Source: Nocardioides faecalis
GTDB taxonomy: Bacteria; Actinomycetota; Actinomycetes; Propionibacteriales; Nocardioidaceae
Reading direction: 5' to 3'
Length of the DNA stretch: 64,000 nucleotides
NCBI RefSeq assembly: GCF_018388425.1
Contig: NZ_CP074406.1
Span: 2,666,001 to 2,730,000 of the forward strand
The notes below the pieces were generated by a model. The model was not told the origin of the DNA, did not search any database, and saw only the letters and a program-made list of their open reading frames with translations. This document shows, piece by piece, positions 33,019 to 43,102 of this stretch. The translations under genes were made by a program, and so were the position numbers. The first letter of the stretch is position 1, and each line of letters opens with the position of its first letter.

Positions 33019-36000
33019 TCAGTCGACCTCGAGGGTGAGCCAGGCCACCTCGCCGTCACCGAGGGTGATCTCGCTCGCGCCGGCCGGGGCCTCCCCGCCC
33101 ACGTCGTACGACGTCGCCAGGGTCTCCCCCGCCACGAGCGACTCGTGGGTGCGGGCCGCGGCGAGCACCGCAGGCGTGCCGCCGACGCGCAGCGCGATCC
33201 GGTCGGTGACGTCCAGGCCGGTGTCGCGGCGCAGCTGCTGCACCGCACGGACCAGGTCGCGGGCCAGGCCCTCGGTCGCCAGCGCGGGGGTGACCACGGT
33301 GTCGAGCACGACGAAGCCGCCGCCGGGCAGCACCGCGGTGGCGCTCTCGCCGCCGGTGTCGGCGGCCACCGTCTCCAGCGTGTACTCGCCCTCGACGAGC
33401 GCCAGTCCGCCGGCGGTCACGGTGCCGTCGGCGGCCACCGACCAGTCACCGGACTTGGCGCCCTTGATCGCGGCCTGCACGTCCTTGCCCAGCCGCGGTC
33501 CGGCGGCGCGGGCGTTGACGGTGAGCCGCTGCTCGACGCCGAAGCCGGCGGCCTCGTCCGAGCCCGCCGCCACCAGCCGCACGGCCTTGACGTTGAGCTC
33601 GTCGGCGATGATCTCGGCGAACGGGGCCAGGGCGGCGGTGTCCTCGACGACCACGGTGAGCTCGGCCAGGGGCAGCCGGTTGCGCAGCCGGGCGGCCTTG
33701 CGCAGCGCGGACGTGGTGGAGCAGACCTCGCGCACCGTGTCCATCGCCGCGACCAGGGCGTCGTCGGCGGGCAGCACGCCCGCGTCGGGCCAGTCCGTCA
33801 GGTGCACCGAGCGGCCGCCGGTCAGGCCGCGCCACACCTCCTCGGTGGTCAGCGGCAGCAGCGGCGCCACGGCACGGCAGACCACGTCGAGCACGGCGGC
33901 GAGGGTCTCGAACGCCTCGGGCCGGCCCTCCCAGAAACGCTCCCGGGAGCGGCGCACGTACCAGTTGGTGAGCACGTCGAGGAAGCCGCGGGTGGTCTCA
34001 CAGGCGTCCGCGATCGCGTAGGCGTCCAGCTCGGCGGTCATCTGCTCGACGAACTGGCGTGTCTTGGCCAGCAGGTAGCGGTCCAGCGGGTCGGTGCTGG
34101 CCAGCGACTCCGGCGAGCCGATCCGGGCGTCGTAGGACTCGGCGTTGGCGTAGAGCGCGAAGAAGTACCAGGTGTTCCAGAGCGGGATCATCACCTGCCG
34201 CACGGCGTCGCGGATGCCCTGCTCGGTGACCACCAGGTTGCCGCCGCGCAGGATGGGCGAGGCCATCAGGAACCAGCGCATCGCGTCGGCGCCGTCGCGG
34301 TCGAAGACCTCGGAGACGTCGGGGTAGTTGCGCAGCGACTTGCTCATCTTCTGCCCGTCGCTGCCCAGCACGATGCCGTGGCTGATGCAGTTCTTGAAGG
34401 CGGGCTTGCCGAAGATGCCGGTGGCCAGCACGTGCAGCGTGTAGAACCAGCCGCGGGTCTGGCCGATGTACTCCACGATGAAGTCGCCCGGGAAGTGCGC
34501 CTTCTTCTCGGCCGTGCCGTCGAACCAGTCGGCGTTCTCGAACGGGTAGTGGTTCTGCGCGAAGCTCATCGAGCCGGAGTCGAACCACACGTCGAGGACG
34601 TCGGTGACGCGGCGCATGGTGGAGCGCCCCGTCGGGTCGTCGGGGTTCGGCCGGGTCAGGTCGTCGACCCACGGCCGGTGCAGGTCGGGCTCGCCGTCGG
34701 CGTTGCGCGGCAGTCGGCCGAAGTCGCGCTCGATCTCGGCGAAGGAGCCGTAGACGTCGATGCGGGGGTAGGCCGGGTCATCGGACTTCCACACCGGCAC
34801 CGGGGAGCCCCAGAACCGGTTGCGGGTGATCGACCAGTCGCGGGCGTTCTCCAGCCAGCGGCCGAACTGGCCGTCCTTGATGTGCTCGGGCACCCAGTTG
34901 ATCTGCTGGTTGTTGGCCAGCATCTCCTCCTTGAACGCCGTCACCTCGACGAACCACGACGAGACGCCCTTGTAGATCAGGGGCTCGCGGCAGCGCCAGC
35001 AGTGCGGGTAGGAGTGCTCGTAGCTCTCGCGGCGCAGCAGCACGGTGCCCGGGGTGACCGCACCGCGCTCGCCGGCCTCGTCCGCGCCGAGGCCGCGGGT
35101 GGCGGCCTTGAGGTGGTCGATGACGTGGGGGTTGGCGTCGAAGACGAGCATGCCGGCGTAGTCGTCGACCGGCGCGGTGAACCTGCCGTCCTTGCCGACC
35201 GGCATCACCGCCTCGATGCTCTCGCGGTCGGTGACCTCCTTGTCGACCTCACCGAACGCGCCGGCGGTGTGCACGACACCGGTTCCGTCGGTGGTGGTGA
35301 CGGCGTCGTCGGCGGCGACCACCCGGAAGGCGTTCTCGTGGCCGAGGTAGTAGCCGAACGGCGGGGTGTAGGTGCGCCCCACCAGGTCCGCGCCCCGGTA
35401 GGTGCCCAGGATCGTGAACTCGCCCTCGGCGTCGGCGAGCTCGCGGGCGTACTTGCCCAGCAGCGCCTGCGCCAGCACGTAGCGGGCCTTCTCGTCGGCG
35501 CCCGGGACCGGGGCCTCGACGACGACGTAGTCGATGTCGGAGCCGACCATGACCGCGAGGTTCGAGGGCAGGGTCCACGGCGTGGTGGTCCAGATCAGGA
35601 TCTTGGCGCCGTCCAGCACCGGGTCGGTGCCGGTGTCGTCGAGGGTGAAGCCGACGGTGACCGCGGGGTCCTGACGCGACTTGTAGACGTCGTCGTCCAT
35701 CCGCAGCTCGTGGTTGGACAGCGGGGTCTCGTCGTTCCAGCAGTAGGGCAGGACGCGGAAGCCTTCGTAGATCCAGCCCTTGTCGTAGAGCTGCTTGAAC
35801 GCCCAGACGACCGACTCCATGAACTCGGGGTTCATGGTCTTGTAGTCGCCCTCGAAGTCCACCCAGCGCGCCTGCCGGGTGACGTAGGCGCGCCACTCGT
35901 CGGCGTACTTCAGCACCGAGGCACGGCAGGCGTCGTTGAACTTGTCGATGCCCATCGCGACGATCTCGTCGGTGGTCTTGATGCCGTTCAGGCGCATCGC

Positions 36001-36333
36001 CTCGAGCTCGGCCGGCAGGCCGTGGGTGTCCCAGCCGAAGCGGCGCTCGACGCGCTTGCCGCGCATCGTCTGGTAGCGCGGCACGATGTCCTTGACGTAG
36101 CCGGTGAGCAGGTGGCCGTAGTGCGGCAGTCCGTTGGCGAACGGCGGGCCGTCGTAGAAGACGAACTCGTCCTCGCCGTGCTCACCGCCGTCGCGCTGGG
36201 CGACCGAGGCGCGGAAGGTGTCGTCCTCGGCCCAGTAGGCCAGGACGCGCTCCTCGATCTCGGGGAACCGCGGGGAGCCGGGGACGGCGCCCTGCTCGCT
36301 CGTACGGTCGGTGCTGACCTTCGGATAGGTCAT
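33019..36333 (-). CDS. ileS: Isoleucyl-tRNA synthetase
   Basis: 1104 residues. The HIGH-type motif is PHYGHLL within [14 protein letters not shown] (about residue 60) and the KMSKS loop is [13 protein letters not shown]. Length and the anticodon-binding part identify the eukaryotic-like IleS2 type, which is often less sensitive to mupirocin (family knowledge). The editing domain (CP1) lies between about 200 and 430. It charges tRNA-Ile with isoleucine. Expression is controlled by a T-box leader directly upstream. Confidence 0.96.
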   Translation of the reverse strand: MTYPKVSTDRTSEQGAVPGSPRFPEIEERVLAYWAEDDTFRASVAQRDGGEHGEDEFVFYDGPPFANGLPHYGHLLTGYVKDIVPRYQTMRGKRVERRFGWDTHGLPAELEAMRLNGIKTTDEIVAMGIDKFNDACRASVLKYADEWRAYVTRQARWVDFEGDYKTMNPEFMESVVWAFKQLYDKGWIYEGFRVLPYCWNDETPLSNHELRMDDDVYKSRQDPAVTVGFTLDDTGTDPVLDGAKILIWTTTPWTLPSNLAVMVGSDIDYVVVEAPVPGADEKARYVLAQALLGKYARELADAEGEFTILGTYRGADLVGRTYTPPFGYYLGHENAFRVVAADDAVTTTDGTGVVHTAGAFGEVDKEVTDRESIEAVMPVGKDGRFTAPVDDYAGMLVFDANPHVIDHLKAATRGLGADEAGERGAVTPGTVLLRRESYEHSYPHCWRCREPLIYKGVSSWFVEVTAFKEEMLANNQQINWVPEHIKDGQFGRWLENARDWSITRNRFWGSPVPVWKSDDPAYPRIDVYGSFAEIERDFGRLPRNADGEPDLHRPWVDDLTRPNPDDPTGRSTMRRVTDVLDVWFDSGSMSFAQNHYPFENADWFDGTAEKKAHFPGDFIVEYIGQTRGWFYTLHVLATGIFGKPAFKNCISHGIVLGSDGQKMSKSLRNYPDVSEVFDRDGADAMRWFLMASPILRGGNLVVTEQGIRDAVRQVMIPLWNTWYFFALYANAESYDARIGSPESLASTDPLDRYLLAKTRQFVEQMTAELDAYAIADACETTRGFLDVLTNWYVRRSRERFWEGRPEAFETLAAVLDVVCRAVAPLLPLTTEEVWRGLTGGRSVHLTDWPDAGVLPADDALVAAMDTVREVCSTTSALRKAARLRNRLPLAELTVVVEDTAALAPFAEIIADELNVKAVRLVAAGSDEAAGFGVEQRLTVNARAAGPRLGKDVQAAIKGAKSGDWSVAADGTVTAGGLALVEGEYTLETVAADTGGESATAVLPGGGFVVLDTVVTPALATEGLARDLVRAVQQLRRDTGLDVTDRIALRVGGTPAVLAAARTHESLVAGETLATSYDVGGEAPAGASEITLGDGEVAWLTLEVD

Positions 36334-36376
36334 CGGGGCCTCGGTCTCCTGCGTCGTCTCAGCTGCGGCATCTACC

Positions 36377-36554
36377 GCAGGGACGATCCGGCACGGACCG
36401 CGGTACCACCCTGCTTGCCCGTCGCGGCGGGTGCCACGACAGACCTCTCCTTCACGGCTGTGACGGGCCTACCCGCCGGGCTCTACTGGGGCTCGCGGAC
36501 CGCCGGTCCGCTCACCTTTTCTTCCCGGGGCTCGCCGCTGATGACGGCTCGAGC
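36377..36554 (-). promoter_or_regulatory. Translational T-box riboswitch of ileS, ultrashort stem I
   Basis: Reading the minus strand, stem I is GCTC-GA-GCCG (36554-36545), loop TCATCAG (36544-36538) and CGGC-GAGC (36537-36530). The loop presents AUC, an isoleucine codon, at 36542-36540. The T-box sequence UGGUACCGCGG is at 36408-36398, flanked by GCAGGG (36414-36409) and CCCUGC (36382-36377) which form the antisequestrator. CCUGCG (36381-36376) can instead pair with CGCAGG (36353-36348), covering the ileS Shine-Dalgarno. Uncharged tRNA-Ile would free the ribosome site. No U-tract terminator is present, matching the translational actinobacterial class. Confidence 0.92.
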
Positions 36555-36566
36555 GCCTGTGCCCCC

Positions 36567-36597
36567 AGCGTACGGCGCGCCGCGGGCGCCGTGCCAA
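36567..36597 (-). promoter_or_regulatory. Candidate housekeeping promoter for the ileS leader
   Basis: On the minus strand TTGGCA (36597-36592) and TACGCT (36572-36567) are separated by 19 bases, slightly long for a SigA-type promoter. Transcription would begin near 36560, just before T-box stem I at 36554, which supports the call. Confidence 0.5.
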
Positions 36598-36671
36598 TCG
36601 GTTCCTCCGCTCAGCAGCCTTGCCCGCCAGCACCCTTGCCGATCAGGTGCTCCGGCCGGTTGGCTGGGGTG

Positions 36672-37154
36672 GTGAGCGACGAGCTGAGCAACTACCGCGA
36701 CTACCTCGACCAGTACCGCCAGACCCTGGTGCGCAAGTGCGAGGGACTGACGCCGGCGCAGCTGGCCACCCGGTCGGTGCCGCCGAGCAGCATGAGCCTG
36801 CTCGGCATGGTGCGCCACCTCGCCCGCGTGGAGCACTTCTGGTTCTGCCGTGCGCTGAGCTCCAGCGACGGTCCGCGGATCTACGACGACGGTGACGCGG
36901 GCTTCGCCGACGTGGTGGCCACCGACGAGGCGGTGGCCGAGGCCTTCGCCGAGTGGCGCGCCCAGGTGGCGCTCGGCGACGCCCTGCTCGACACGCTCGT
37001 CGGCACCGACCTGGGCAGGGAGGTCACCTTCCGGCGCGGCACCGAGACCGCCACCGTGCGCGACATCCTGGTGCACCTGATCGAGGAGTACGCCCGCCAC
37101 TGCGGGCACGCCGACCTGCTGCGCGAGTGCCTGGACGGCGTCACCGGCGAGTGA
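36672..37154 (+). CDS. DinB/DUF664-like four-helix protein
   Basis: 160 residues from adjacent GTG codons (36669 or 36672). Helical pattern with LLGMVRHLARVEHFWFCRAL and DILVHLIEEYARHCGHADLLRE places metal-ligand His residues as in the DinB superfamily (three-His site). Members act as thiol or mycothiol S-transferases or are uncharacterised. It is divergent from ileS and 48 bases upstream of the thioesterase gene. Confidence 0.82.
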   Translation: MSDELSNYRDYLDQYRQTLVRKCEGLTPAQLATRSVPPSSMSLLGMVRHLARVEHFWFCRALSSSDGPRIYDDGDAGFADVVATDEAVAEAFAEWRAQVALGDALLDTLVGTDLGREVTFRRGTETATVRDILVHLIEEYARHCGHADLLRECLDGVTGE

Positions 37155-37202
37155 GCCGGAGGCGCCGACGGACGCGATGAGCGCGCCGGGCAGGATGTGC
37201 CG

Positions 37203-37997
37203 GTGAGCTACCTCCTCGACGACGCCGTCGCCTCCGTGCCGTTGGGCCAGGGCCGGCACCGGGTCCGGATCACCGACGACTGGAACACCGCCAACGGCAC
37301 CCCCAACGGCGGCTACGTGCTGGCGCTGCTGCAGCACGCCGCGACGGCCGAGTCCGTCCACCCGGACCCGCTGAGCATCGCGGTGACCTACTTCCGTCCC
37401 GCCCTGCCCGGGGACGCCGAGATCAGCGTCCGCGAAGTGCGCCGGGGCCGCCGCGTCTCGACGTACGACGCCACGCTGGTCCAGGACGGCAAGGAGATCG
37501 CGCACGCGGTGCTCAGCACCCACGACTGGGACACCGCCGGTGCGGTGGAGCACGTGCCGCACGTCGCCCCCGACGTGCCGGGACCGTTGGAGTGTGCCGA
37601 CACCAGCTCGCTCATCCCGGCCGGGGCGTTCCCGATCCTGGACCGCTACACCTACCGCGCGCCGCAGGCGCCGGGGTGGCTCGTCGGGCAGCCCAGCGGC
37701 GTCACCGAGGGCACCTGCTGGCTCCGCGCCGCGGACGGGCGCCCCGTCGACGCGCTGCTCGCCGGCGCCATGGTCGACGCGTTCCCGCCGGTGACCGCCG
37801 AGATCGGCCACCTGGCCTCAGCCACCATCCAGCTGACGGTGCACTACCGGCGCCGCCCGGAGACGCTCTGGGCGCTCGGGCACGTGGTGACCCGGCACGT
37901 CATCGCGGGCTACCACGACGAGGACGTCGAGCTGTGGGACGAGCAGGGTCGCCTGGTCGCCCAGAGCCGCCAGCTGGCGATCCTGGCCGCTGGCTGA
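37203..37997 (+). CDS. Acyl-CoA thioesterase-like double hot-dog protein
   Basis: About 264 residues. The N-terminal hot-dog has the [13 protein letters not shown] helix and [14 protein letters not shown] strands, and the C-terminal one begins near YTYRAPQ, as in the TesB-like 4HBT_3 family. It should hydrolyse acyl-CoA thioesters; the acyl group is unknown. GTG at 37203 follows GGGCAGGA at good spacing; GTG at 37197 is the alternative. Confidence 0.8.
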   Translation: MSYLLDDAVASVPLGQGRHRVRITDDWNTANGTPNGGYVLALLQHAATAESVHPDPLSIAVTYFRPALPGDAEISVREVRRGRRVSTYDATLVQDGKEIAHAVLSTHDWDTAGAVEHVPHVAPDVPGPLECADTSSLIPAGAFPILDRYTYRAPQAPGWLVGQPSGVTEGTCWLRAADGRPVDALLAGAMVDAFPPVTAEIGHLASATIQLTVHYRRRPETLWALGHVVTRHVIAGYHDEDVELWDEQGRLVAQSRQLAILAAG

Positions 37998-38029
37998 AGC
38001 GACCCGCGACACCCCTAGAATCAGTGCCC

Positions 38030-38968
38030 GTGACTGCTGCCTGGGGCTTCGGCCTGACCACCTATGCCGCCGACCAGACCGTCCTGGACACCTGGTTCCC
38101 CGCCCCCGCGCTGGGCGAGAAGCCCGCGGACGTCGAGGCGCCGGCCGAGCTGGTCGCGCTGACCGGCGCGGACGCCGCACGCGGCGTGACCCGGCAGGTG
38201 ATCCTCGTCGAGATCGCGGACCTGGGCGCCGCGCCGACCAGCACCGCGGAGGTCTGGCTGCGCCTGCACCTGCTCTCCCACCGCCTCGTCGCCCCGCACG
38301 GACAGAGCCTGGACGGCATCTTCGGCCTGCTCACCAACGTGGTGTGGACCTCCGCCGGCCCGTGCGCCGTCGAGGGCTTCGAGGCCACCCGGGCCCGGCT
38401 GCAGGCCGATGGCCGGCACGTCAGCGTCTACGGCGTGGACAAGTTCCCCCGCATGGTCGACTACGTGCTGCCCACCGGGGTCCGCATCGCCGACGCCGAC
38501 CGGGTCCGCCTCGGCGCGCACCTGGCCGAGGGCACCACGGTGATGCACGAGGGCTTCGTGAACTTCAACGCCGGCACCCTGGGCGCCTCGATGGTGGAGG
38601 GCCGGATCTCGGCCGGTGTCGTCGTCGGCGACGGCTCCGACATCGGCGGCGGCGCCTCGATCATGGGCACCCTGTCCGGCGGCGGCAAGCAGGTCATCTC
38701 GATCGGCGAGCGCTGCCTGCTGGGCGCCAACGCCGGCATCGGCATCTCGCTCGGCGACGACTGCGTGGTCGAGGCCGGCTGCTACGTCACCGCGGGCACC
38801 AAGGTCACCGTGCTCCAGCCCGGCGAGGAGGCACGCGTGGTCAAGGCCGCCGAGCTGTCGGGGGCGAGCAACGTGCTCTTCCGCCGCAACTCCGTCACCG
38901 GCGCGGTCGAGGCGACCGGCTGGCAGGGCCACGGCATCGCGCTGAACGCCGACCTGCACGCCAACTGA
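38030..38968 (+). CDS. dapD: Tetrahydrodipicolinate N-succinyltransferase
   Basis: 312 residues in the long mycobacterial-type DapD form. The C-terminal half is a left-handed beta helix of hexapeptide repeats ([55 protein letters not shown]). It transfers succinyl from succinyl-CoA to tetrahydrodipicolinate, the step before DapC. The start (GTG 38030, VTAAWGFGL) matches the family N-terminus; a GTG six bases earlier is in frame. Confidence 0.93.
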   Translation: MTAAWGFGLTTYAADQTVLDTWFPAPALGEKPADVEAPAELVALTGADAARGVTRQVILVEIADLGAAPTSTAEVWLRLHLLSHRLVAPHGQSLDGIFGLLTNVVWTSAGPCAVEGFEATRARLQADGRHVSVYGVDKFPRMVDYVLPTGVRIADADRVRLGAHLAEGTTVMHEGFVNFNAGTLGASMVEGRISAGVVVGDGSDIGGGASIMGTLSGGGKQVISIGERCLLGANAGIGISLGDDCVVEAGCYVTAGTKVTVLQPGEEARVVKAAELSGASNVLFRRNSVTGAVEATGWQGHGIALNADLHAN

Positions 38969-39050
38969 CGGCGCCGACCCCCTGCGTCCGGTTGCGTCCG
39001 CGGCTCGAGGCGATGAGGCCCCTCACCGCCCCGACCGCACACTGGTCCTC

Positions 39051-40010
39051 GTGAGAAAGCGCTTCACGGCCGTCCTCGTCGGCCTCGTGGTGCTCGCGGT
39101 GGTCGTCGCCATCGGCATCGCGGTGCTCCGGGTGACCGACGAGCTCGTCGGCGGCCCCAGCGGCGACTGCACCGTCACCGTCGGCGACCACACCGTCGAG
39201 CTGTCCGGGGAGCAGGCCGAGAACGCCGCGCTCATCGCCGCGATCGGCGTACGACGCGGCCTGCCGGCCCGCGCGGTCTCGATCGCGCTCGCCACGGCGT
39301 ACCAGGAGTCGAAGATCGAGAACATCGACTACGGCGACCGCGACTCCGTCGGGCTGTTCCAGCAGCGGCCCTCCCAGGGCTGGGGCACCACCGAGGAGCT
39401 GCTCGACCCCGTCTACGCCACCAACGCGTTCTACGACGCGCTGGAGAAGATCGACGGCTACGAGAAGATGGAGATCACCGTCGCCGCGCAGCGGGTGCAG
39501 CGCTCGGCGTTCCCGGACGCCTACGCCGACCACGAGGAGGACGGCCGGGCGCTGGCCTCCGCGCTGACCGGCAACTCCCCCGCGACGTTCACCTGCGACC
39601 TCGACGGCGGCGCCCCCTCGGCCGACGACGCACTGACCCCGAACGGGCTGACCCCGCGCGCGGACGCGGTGCGCAAGGACCTGCTGGCGCGGTTCGGCCG
39701 GCTCTCGCTCGGCGGTTTCGACCCGGACGGCGTCAGCTCGGGGCACATGGAGGGCTCCGCGCACTACGCCGGTCGGGCGATCGACATCTTCTTCCGTCCG
39801 GTCAACAAGGCCAACCGCACCAAGGGCTGGGCCGTCGCGCACTACCTGGTCGCCAACGCCGACCGGCTCGACGTGCGCACGGTCATCTTCGACGACCGGA
39901 TCTGGACCGCCGGCCGCGACGGCTGGCGCGACTACGACCCGCCGTCCTCGGCCGGTGACCGGGACATCCTCGAGCACCGCGACCACGTGCACGTCGACGT
40001 GTTCGCCTGA
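39051..40010 (+). CDS. Membrane-anchored murein-hydrolase-like protein
   Basis: 319 residues with an N-terminal signal-anchor (FTAVLVGLVVLAVVVAIGIAV). A goose-lysozyme/transglycosylase-like module contains ATAYQESKIENI and SVGLFQQRPSQGWGT, a pattern frequent in actinobacterial cell-wall proteins. The C-terminal part (EGSAHYAGRAIDIFFRP, EHRDHVHVDVF) resembles a D-Ala-D-Ala peptidase M15-like fold with His/Asp. It faces the wall from outside the membrane. Activity is inferred from motifs only. Confidence 0.75.
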   Translation: MRKRFTAVLVGLVVLAVVVAIGIAVLRVTDELVGGPSGDCTVTVGDHTVELSGEQAENAALIAAIGVRRGLPARAVSIALATAYQESKIENIDYGDRDSVGLFQQRPSQGWGTTEELLDPVYATNAFYDALEKIDGYEKMEITVAAQRVQRSAFPDAYADHEEDGRALASALTGNSPATFTCDLDGGAPSADDALTPNGLTPRADAVRKDLLARFGRLSLGGFDPDGVSSGHMEGSAHYAGRAIDIFFRPVNKANRTKGWAVAHYLVANADRLDVRTVIFDDRIWTAGRDGWRDYDPPSSAGDRDILEHRDHVHVDVFA

Positions 40011-40021
40011 GCCCTCCGCCC

Positions 40022-40089
40022 CAGCGGGTGAGGCGGCTCAGCAGGTGAGGCGGCTCAGCAGGTGAGGCGGCTCAGCGGGTGAGGCGGGC
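40022..40089. repeat. 17-bp tandem repeat at the 3' end of dapC
   Basis: Four contiguous copies of CAGC(G/A)GGTGAGGCGGCT lie between the convergent hydrolase-like and dapC genes; the middle two are identical. The last copy (40073-40089) encodes the final residues and stop context of dapC, so the others look like duplications of the gene's own 3' end. They are not a multiple of three, so extra copies change the frame after the stop only. Confidence 0.95.
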
Positions 40090-41190
40090 GACGGCGGCGT
40101 CGATCCGCTCGTCGGTGGCGGTCAGCCCGATCCGCACGTGGTGAGAGCCGGCGGGACCGTAGAACACCCCCGGGGCGACCAGGATCCCCTGGGCGGCGAG
40201 CTCGGCGACGAGCTGCCAGGCGTCGGGACCCTCAGGGCCCTTCGTGGTCCACAGGTACAGCGAGGCCTCGGAGTGCTCGATGGTGTAGCCGGCGGCCTCC
40301 AGCGCGGCGCGCAACCGGGCGCGCCGGCTGCGGTAGCGCTCGTGCTGCTCGGCGACGTGGGTCTCGTCGGCGAGCACGGCCGCCATCACCCGCTGCTGCG
40401 GGTCGGGCATCATCAGGCCGAGGTTCTTGCGCACCGCCAGCAGCTCCGCGATCACCGCACGGTCACCGGCGACGAAGCCGCAGCGGTAGCCGGCGAGGTT
40501 GGAGCGCTTGGACAGCGAGTGCACGACCAGGATCCCCTCGGCGCTGCCGCCGCACACGTCCGGGTGCAGGACCGAGTAGGCCTCGCCCTCCCAGACGCAG
40601 TCGAGGTAGCACTCGTCGGAGACGAGCAGCACGCCGCGCTCGCGGCACCAGTCCACGACCTTGCGCAGGTGCTCGAGCGGCAGCACCCGTCCCGAGGGGT
40701 TGGACGGCGAGTTGAGCCACAGCAGGCTGGGGGTCCGGGGGCCGAACGCGGTCAGCGAGTCGGTCGCGAGCGCCTCGGCCCCGACCAGGGCGGCACCGAC
40801 CTCGTAGGTCGGGTAGGCCAGCTCGGGGTAGCCGATCAGGTCGCCGGGACCGAGACCGAGGTGCAGTGCCAGGCTGGCGATGAGCTCCTTGGTGCCCACC
40901 ACCGGCAGCACCTGGTCGATGCCCAGGCCGGTGACGCCGTGGGTGCCGGCCAGCCAGTCGACCGCCGCCTGGCGCACCTGCGGCACGCCCACGGTCACCG
41001 GGTAGCCGTGGGCGTCCGAGGCCGCCGCCAGCGCGGCCCGCGCCACCTCGGGGGTCGGGTCGACCGGCGTGCCGATCGACAGGTCGACGATCCCGTCGGG
41101 GTGGGCGCGCGCCTGCTCGGCGTACGGCGCCAGCTTGTCCCAGGGGAAGTCCGGCAACCGTCCCGAGACGGGCCGAGCAGGGTGGGGCAC
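40072..41190 (-). CDS. dapC: Succinyldiaminopimelate transaminase
   Basis: 372 residues, PLP fold-type I class I aminotransferase. The Schiff-base Lys is in SLSKRSNLAGYR (about K228); substrate Asn/Pro region LNSPSNPSG and Asp/Tyr in SDECYLD are standard. It converts N-succinyl-2-amino-6-ketopimelate with glutamate to succinyl-DAP. The GTG at 41188-41190 starts eight bases after the ferredoxin stop, as in the mycobacterial fdxC-dapC pair. Confidence 0.9.
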   Translation of the reverse strand: MPHPARPVSGRLPDFPWDKLAPYAEQARAHPDGIVDLSIGTPVDPTPEVARAALAAASDAHGYPVTVGVPQVRQAAVDWLAGTHGVTGLGIDQVLPVVGTKELIASLALHLGLGPGDLIGYPELAYPTYEVGAALVGAEALATDSLTAFGPRTPSLLWLNSPSNPSGRVLPLEHLRKVVDWCRERGVLLVSDECYLDCVWEGEAYSVLHPDVCGGSAEGILVVHSLSKRSNLAGYRCGFVAGDRAVIAELLAVRKNLGLMMPDPQQRVMAAVLADETHVAEQHERYRSRRARLRAALEAAGYTIEHSEASLYLWTTKGPEGPDAWQLVAELAAQGILVAPGVFYGPAGSHHVRIGLTATDERIDAAVARLTR

Positions 41191-41198
41191 GGTGTGGC

Positions 41199-41525
41199 TC
41201 AGTGGTCCTGGTTCTGCGGCTCGAGGGCGGCGATGAAGTCGGCGTCCTTGTCGATCTCGCCGAGCTTCGCGGCGCCACCGGGCGAGCCGAGGTCGTCGAA
41301 GAACTTCACGTTGGCGTCGTAGTACGCCTTCCACTCCTCCGGGACGTCGTCCTCGTAGAAGATGGCCTCGACCGGGCAGACCGGCTCGCAGGCGCCACAG
41401 TCCACGCACTCGTCGGGGTGGATGTAGAGCATCCGCTTGCCTTCGTAGATGCAGTCGACGGGGCACTCGTCGACACAGGCGCGGTCCTTGACATCAACGC
41501 ACGGCTGCGAGATGACGTAGGTCAT
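41199..41525 (-). CDS. 7Fe-type bacterial ferredoxin
   Basis: 108 residues from an ATG with a strong AGGAGG site. Cysteines 9, 17, 21, 25 and 40, 43, 46, 50 with Pro after Cys21 and Cys50 give one [4Fe-4S] and one [3Fe-4S] cluster (C-x7-C-x3-C-x3-C-P variant at the first half). The acidic C-terminal extension is typical of actinobacterial FdxC/FdxA. It shuttles electrons in the cytoplasm. It precedes dapC in one unit. Confidence 0.93.
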   Translation of the reverse strand: MTYVISQPCVDVKDRACVDECPVDCIYEGKRMLYIHPDECVDCGACEPVCPVEAIFYEDDVPEEWKAYYDANVKFFDDLGSPGGAAKLGEIDKDADFIAALEPQNQDH

Positions 41526-41603
41526 CGATTCCTCCTGGCCAGGACAACGGCTCGGGGCCGACACGAAAGTGTTTCGCGGTGGGCTCACCCTAGTATCCCG
41601 CAG

Positions 41604-42638
41604 GTGGACGACGCGCGCAGACCCCCGGAATCTGGACAGCACCTGCTCGGCCCCCACGTCGTGGGGCAGCGGGTCGTGGTGCGCCGGGTGCTGCGCGGGC
41701 AGAGAGGGCCGAGCGGCGGCCCGGCGTTCACCGACCTGCTCGGGGTGTGCCTGTCGTGGGCCGAGGGCTCCTGCGTGGTGCAGCCCGAGGACGGTCCCGC
41801 CGTCGAGATCGCGCTGGCCGACATCGTCTCCGGCAAGCCGGTGCCGCCACGCCCACCCGTGCGGCACCGGGTGAGCGCCCGCGAGGCGGAGGCGCACACC
41901 GGCGCGCTGTGGCCCGGCCTGGAGCGGGTGCCGCTCGGGGACTGGGAGCTGCGCTCCGCGCCCGTGCTCGGAGCCCGCTTGGTCAAGCGCGCCAACTCGT
42001 GCCTGGCGATGGGCGAGCCGGGCGTGCCGGCGCCGGAGGCGGTAGCCGCCGTCCGCGCCTTCTACGCCGCCCGCGACCGGCCCCCGCTGGCGCAGGTCGA
42101 GCCGGGCACGCCGGCGGAGGAGGCGTTCGTGGCGGCCGGCTGGCAGCCGGTCGCCGGCGGGGACGCCGAGCTGTGGCTGGCCTCGGTGTCGCGGGTACGG
42201 CGCGCGCTGCGGGCCCGCGGTGTGCCCGCGCGGGCGCCGCAGGTGGAGCTCGAGGTCTCCGGCGAGGTCGCCGCGGCGTCGGTGGGCACCGGCTGTGACC
42301 CACTCGCGGAGGGCCGCGCAAGCGTCGACGGTGACTGGGTCGGCCTGCACGCACTGAGCGTCGAGCCCGCCCACCGCCGCCGCGGGCTGGGGACCGCCGT
42401 GGTCGGCGAGCTCCTCGACTGGGCCGCCGAGCGGGGCGCGATGACCGCCTGGCTGCACGTCGAGGTGGACAACACTCCGGCCCAGGGCCTGTGGCGCGCG
42501 CTCGGCTTCAGCGCGCACCACGCCTGCCGCTACTACGCGCCGCCTGCTTCCGCTGCACCCGGCTCCGAGACAACCGGCTCCGAGACAACCGGCTCCGAGG
42601 CACCCAGCTCCGCCAGCGCCTCGCCGGTCAGCCGGTAG
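41604..42638 (+). CDS. GNAT-family N-acetyltransferase with N-terminal extension
   Basis: 344 residues from a GTG at 41604. The C-terminal 100 residues are a GNAT domain with the acetyl-CoA loop [17 protein letters not shown] and [11 protein letters not shown]. About 80 N-terminal residues ([35 protein letters not shown]) look like a small beta-barrel domain. The last 25 residues are repeat-encoded GSETT units and lie antisense to the 3' end of the next gene (106-base overlap). Substrate unknown. Confidence 0.8.
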   Translation: MDDARRPPESGQHLLGPHVVGQRVVVRRVLRGQRGPSGGPAFTDLLGVCLSWAEGSCVVQPEDGPAVEIALADIVSGKPVPPRPPVRHRVSAREAEAHTGALWPGLERVPLGDWELRSAPVLGARLVKRANSCLAMGEPGVPAPEAVAAVRAFYAARDRPPLAQVEPGTPAEEAFVAAGWQPVAGGDAELWLASVSRVRRALRARGVPARAPQVELEVSGEVAAASVGTGCDPLAEGRASVDGDWVGLHALSVEPAHRRRGLGTAVVGELLDWAAERGAMTAWLHVEVDNTPAQGLWRALGFSAHHACRYYAPPASAAPGSETTGSETTGSEAPSSASASPVSR

Positions 42639-43102
42639 GTGCTCCACCCCGCCAGCGGCCGGGCGCCCAGGGCCCGGTAGAAGGCGATCGACGGCTCGTT
42701 CCAGTCCAGCACCGCCCACTCCACCCGGCGGTAGCCGCGCTGCACGGCGATCCGGGCCAGGGAGACCAGCAGCGCCCGGCCCAGGCCCGCGCCGCGGTGC
42801 GCCGGGTCGACGTACAGGTCCTCCAGGTGCAGGCCCGGCACGCCGGTCCAGGTGGAGTAGGTGCGGAACCACAGGGCCAGGCCGACGACCTGCTCGTCGA
42901 CCTCGGCGACCAGCACGCTGGCGACCGGGTCGTCGCCGAACACCCAGCGGTGCAGGTCGTCCTCGCTGGCCTCGACGGCGTCGGGCTCACGCTCGTAGGC
43001 GGCCAGGTCGCGGATCAGTCGCAGGATCGCCGGCACGTCGCCGGGTGTGGCCTCCCGGACGCCGGGCGGCAGCTCGGTGCCGGCGGGCGCGGCCTCAGCC
43101 AC
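42533..43102 (-). CDS. GNAT-family N-acetyltransferase (diamine acetyltransferase-like)
   Basis: 189 residues from a GTG at 43100-43102 within the last codons of the cystathionine beta-synthase gene (8-base overlap). The acetyl-CoA motif is [27 protein letters not shown] and [14 protein letters not shown] fit spermidine/spermine acetyltransferase-like enzymes. The C-terminal [14 protein letters not shown] tail comes from the 15-bp repeat shared with the convergent gene. Substrate not determined. Confidence 0.85.
   Translation of the reverse strand: MAEAAPAGTELPPGVREATPGDVPAILRLIRDLAAYEREPDAVEASEDDLHRWVFGDDPVASVLVAEVDEQVVGLALWFRTYSTWTGVPGLHLEDLYVDPAHRGAGLGRALLVSLARIAVQRGYRRVEWAVLDWNEPSIAFYRALGARPLAGWSTYRLTGEALAELGASEPVVSEPVVSEPGAAEAGGA
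42561..42605. repeat. 15-bp tandem repeat shared by two overlapping coding regions
   Basis: Two exact copies of GGCTCCGAGACAACC and one variant (GGCTCCGAGGCACCC) sit inside the overlapping 3' ends of two convergent acetyltransferase genes. One strand reads GSETT, the other SEPVV. Copy-number change would lengthen both proteins without shifting either frame. Confidence 0.95.

Noticed and set aside
36377..36554. Transcription-terminating T-box
   Set aside because: There is no GC hairpin followed by a U-tract; the alternative pairing covers the ribosome site instead.
33145..36675. A plus-strand open frame of nearly 1200 codons opposite ileS
   Set aside because: Antisense shadow of ileS and its leader; the conserved HIGH and KMSKS motifs are on the other strand.
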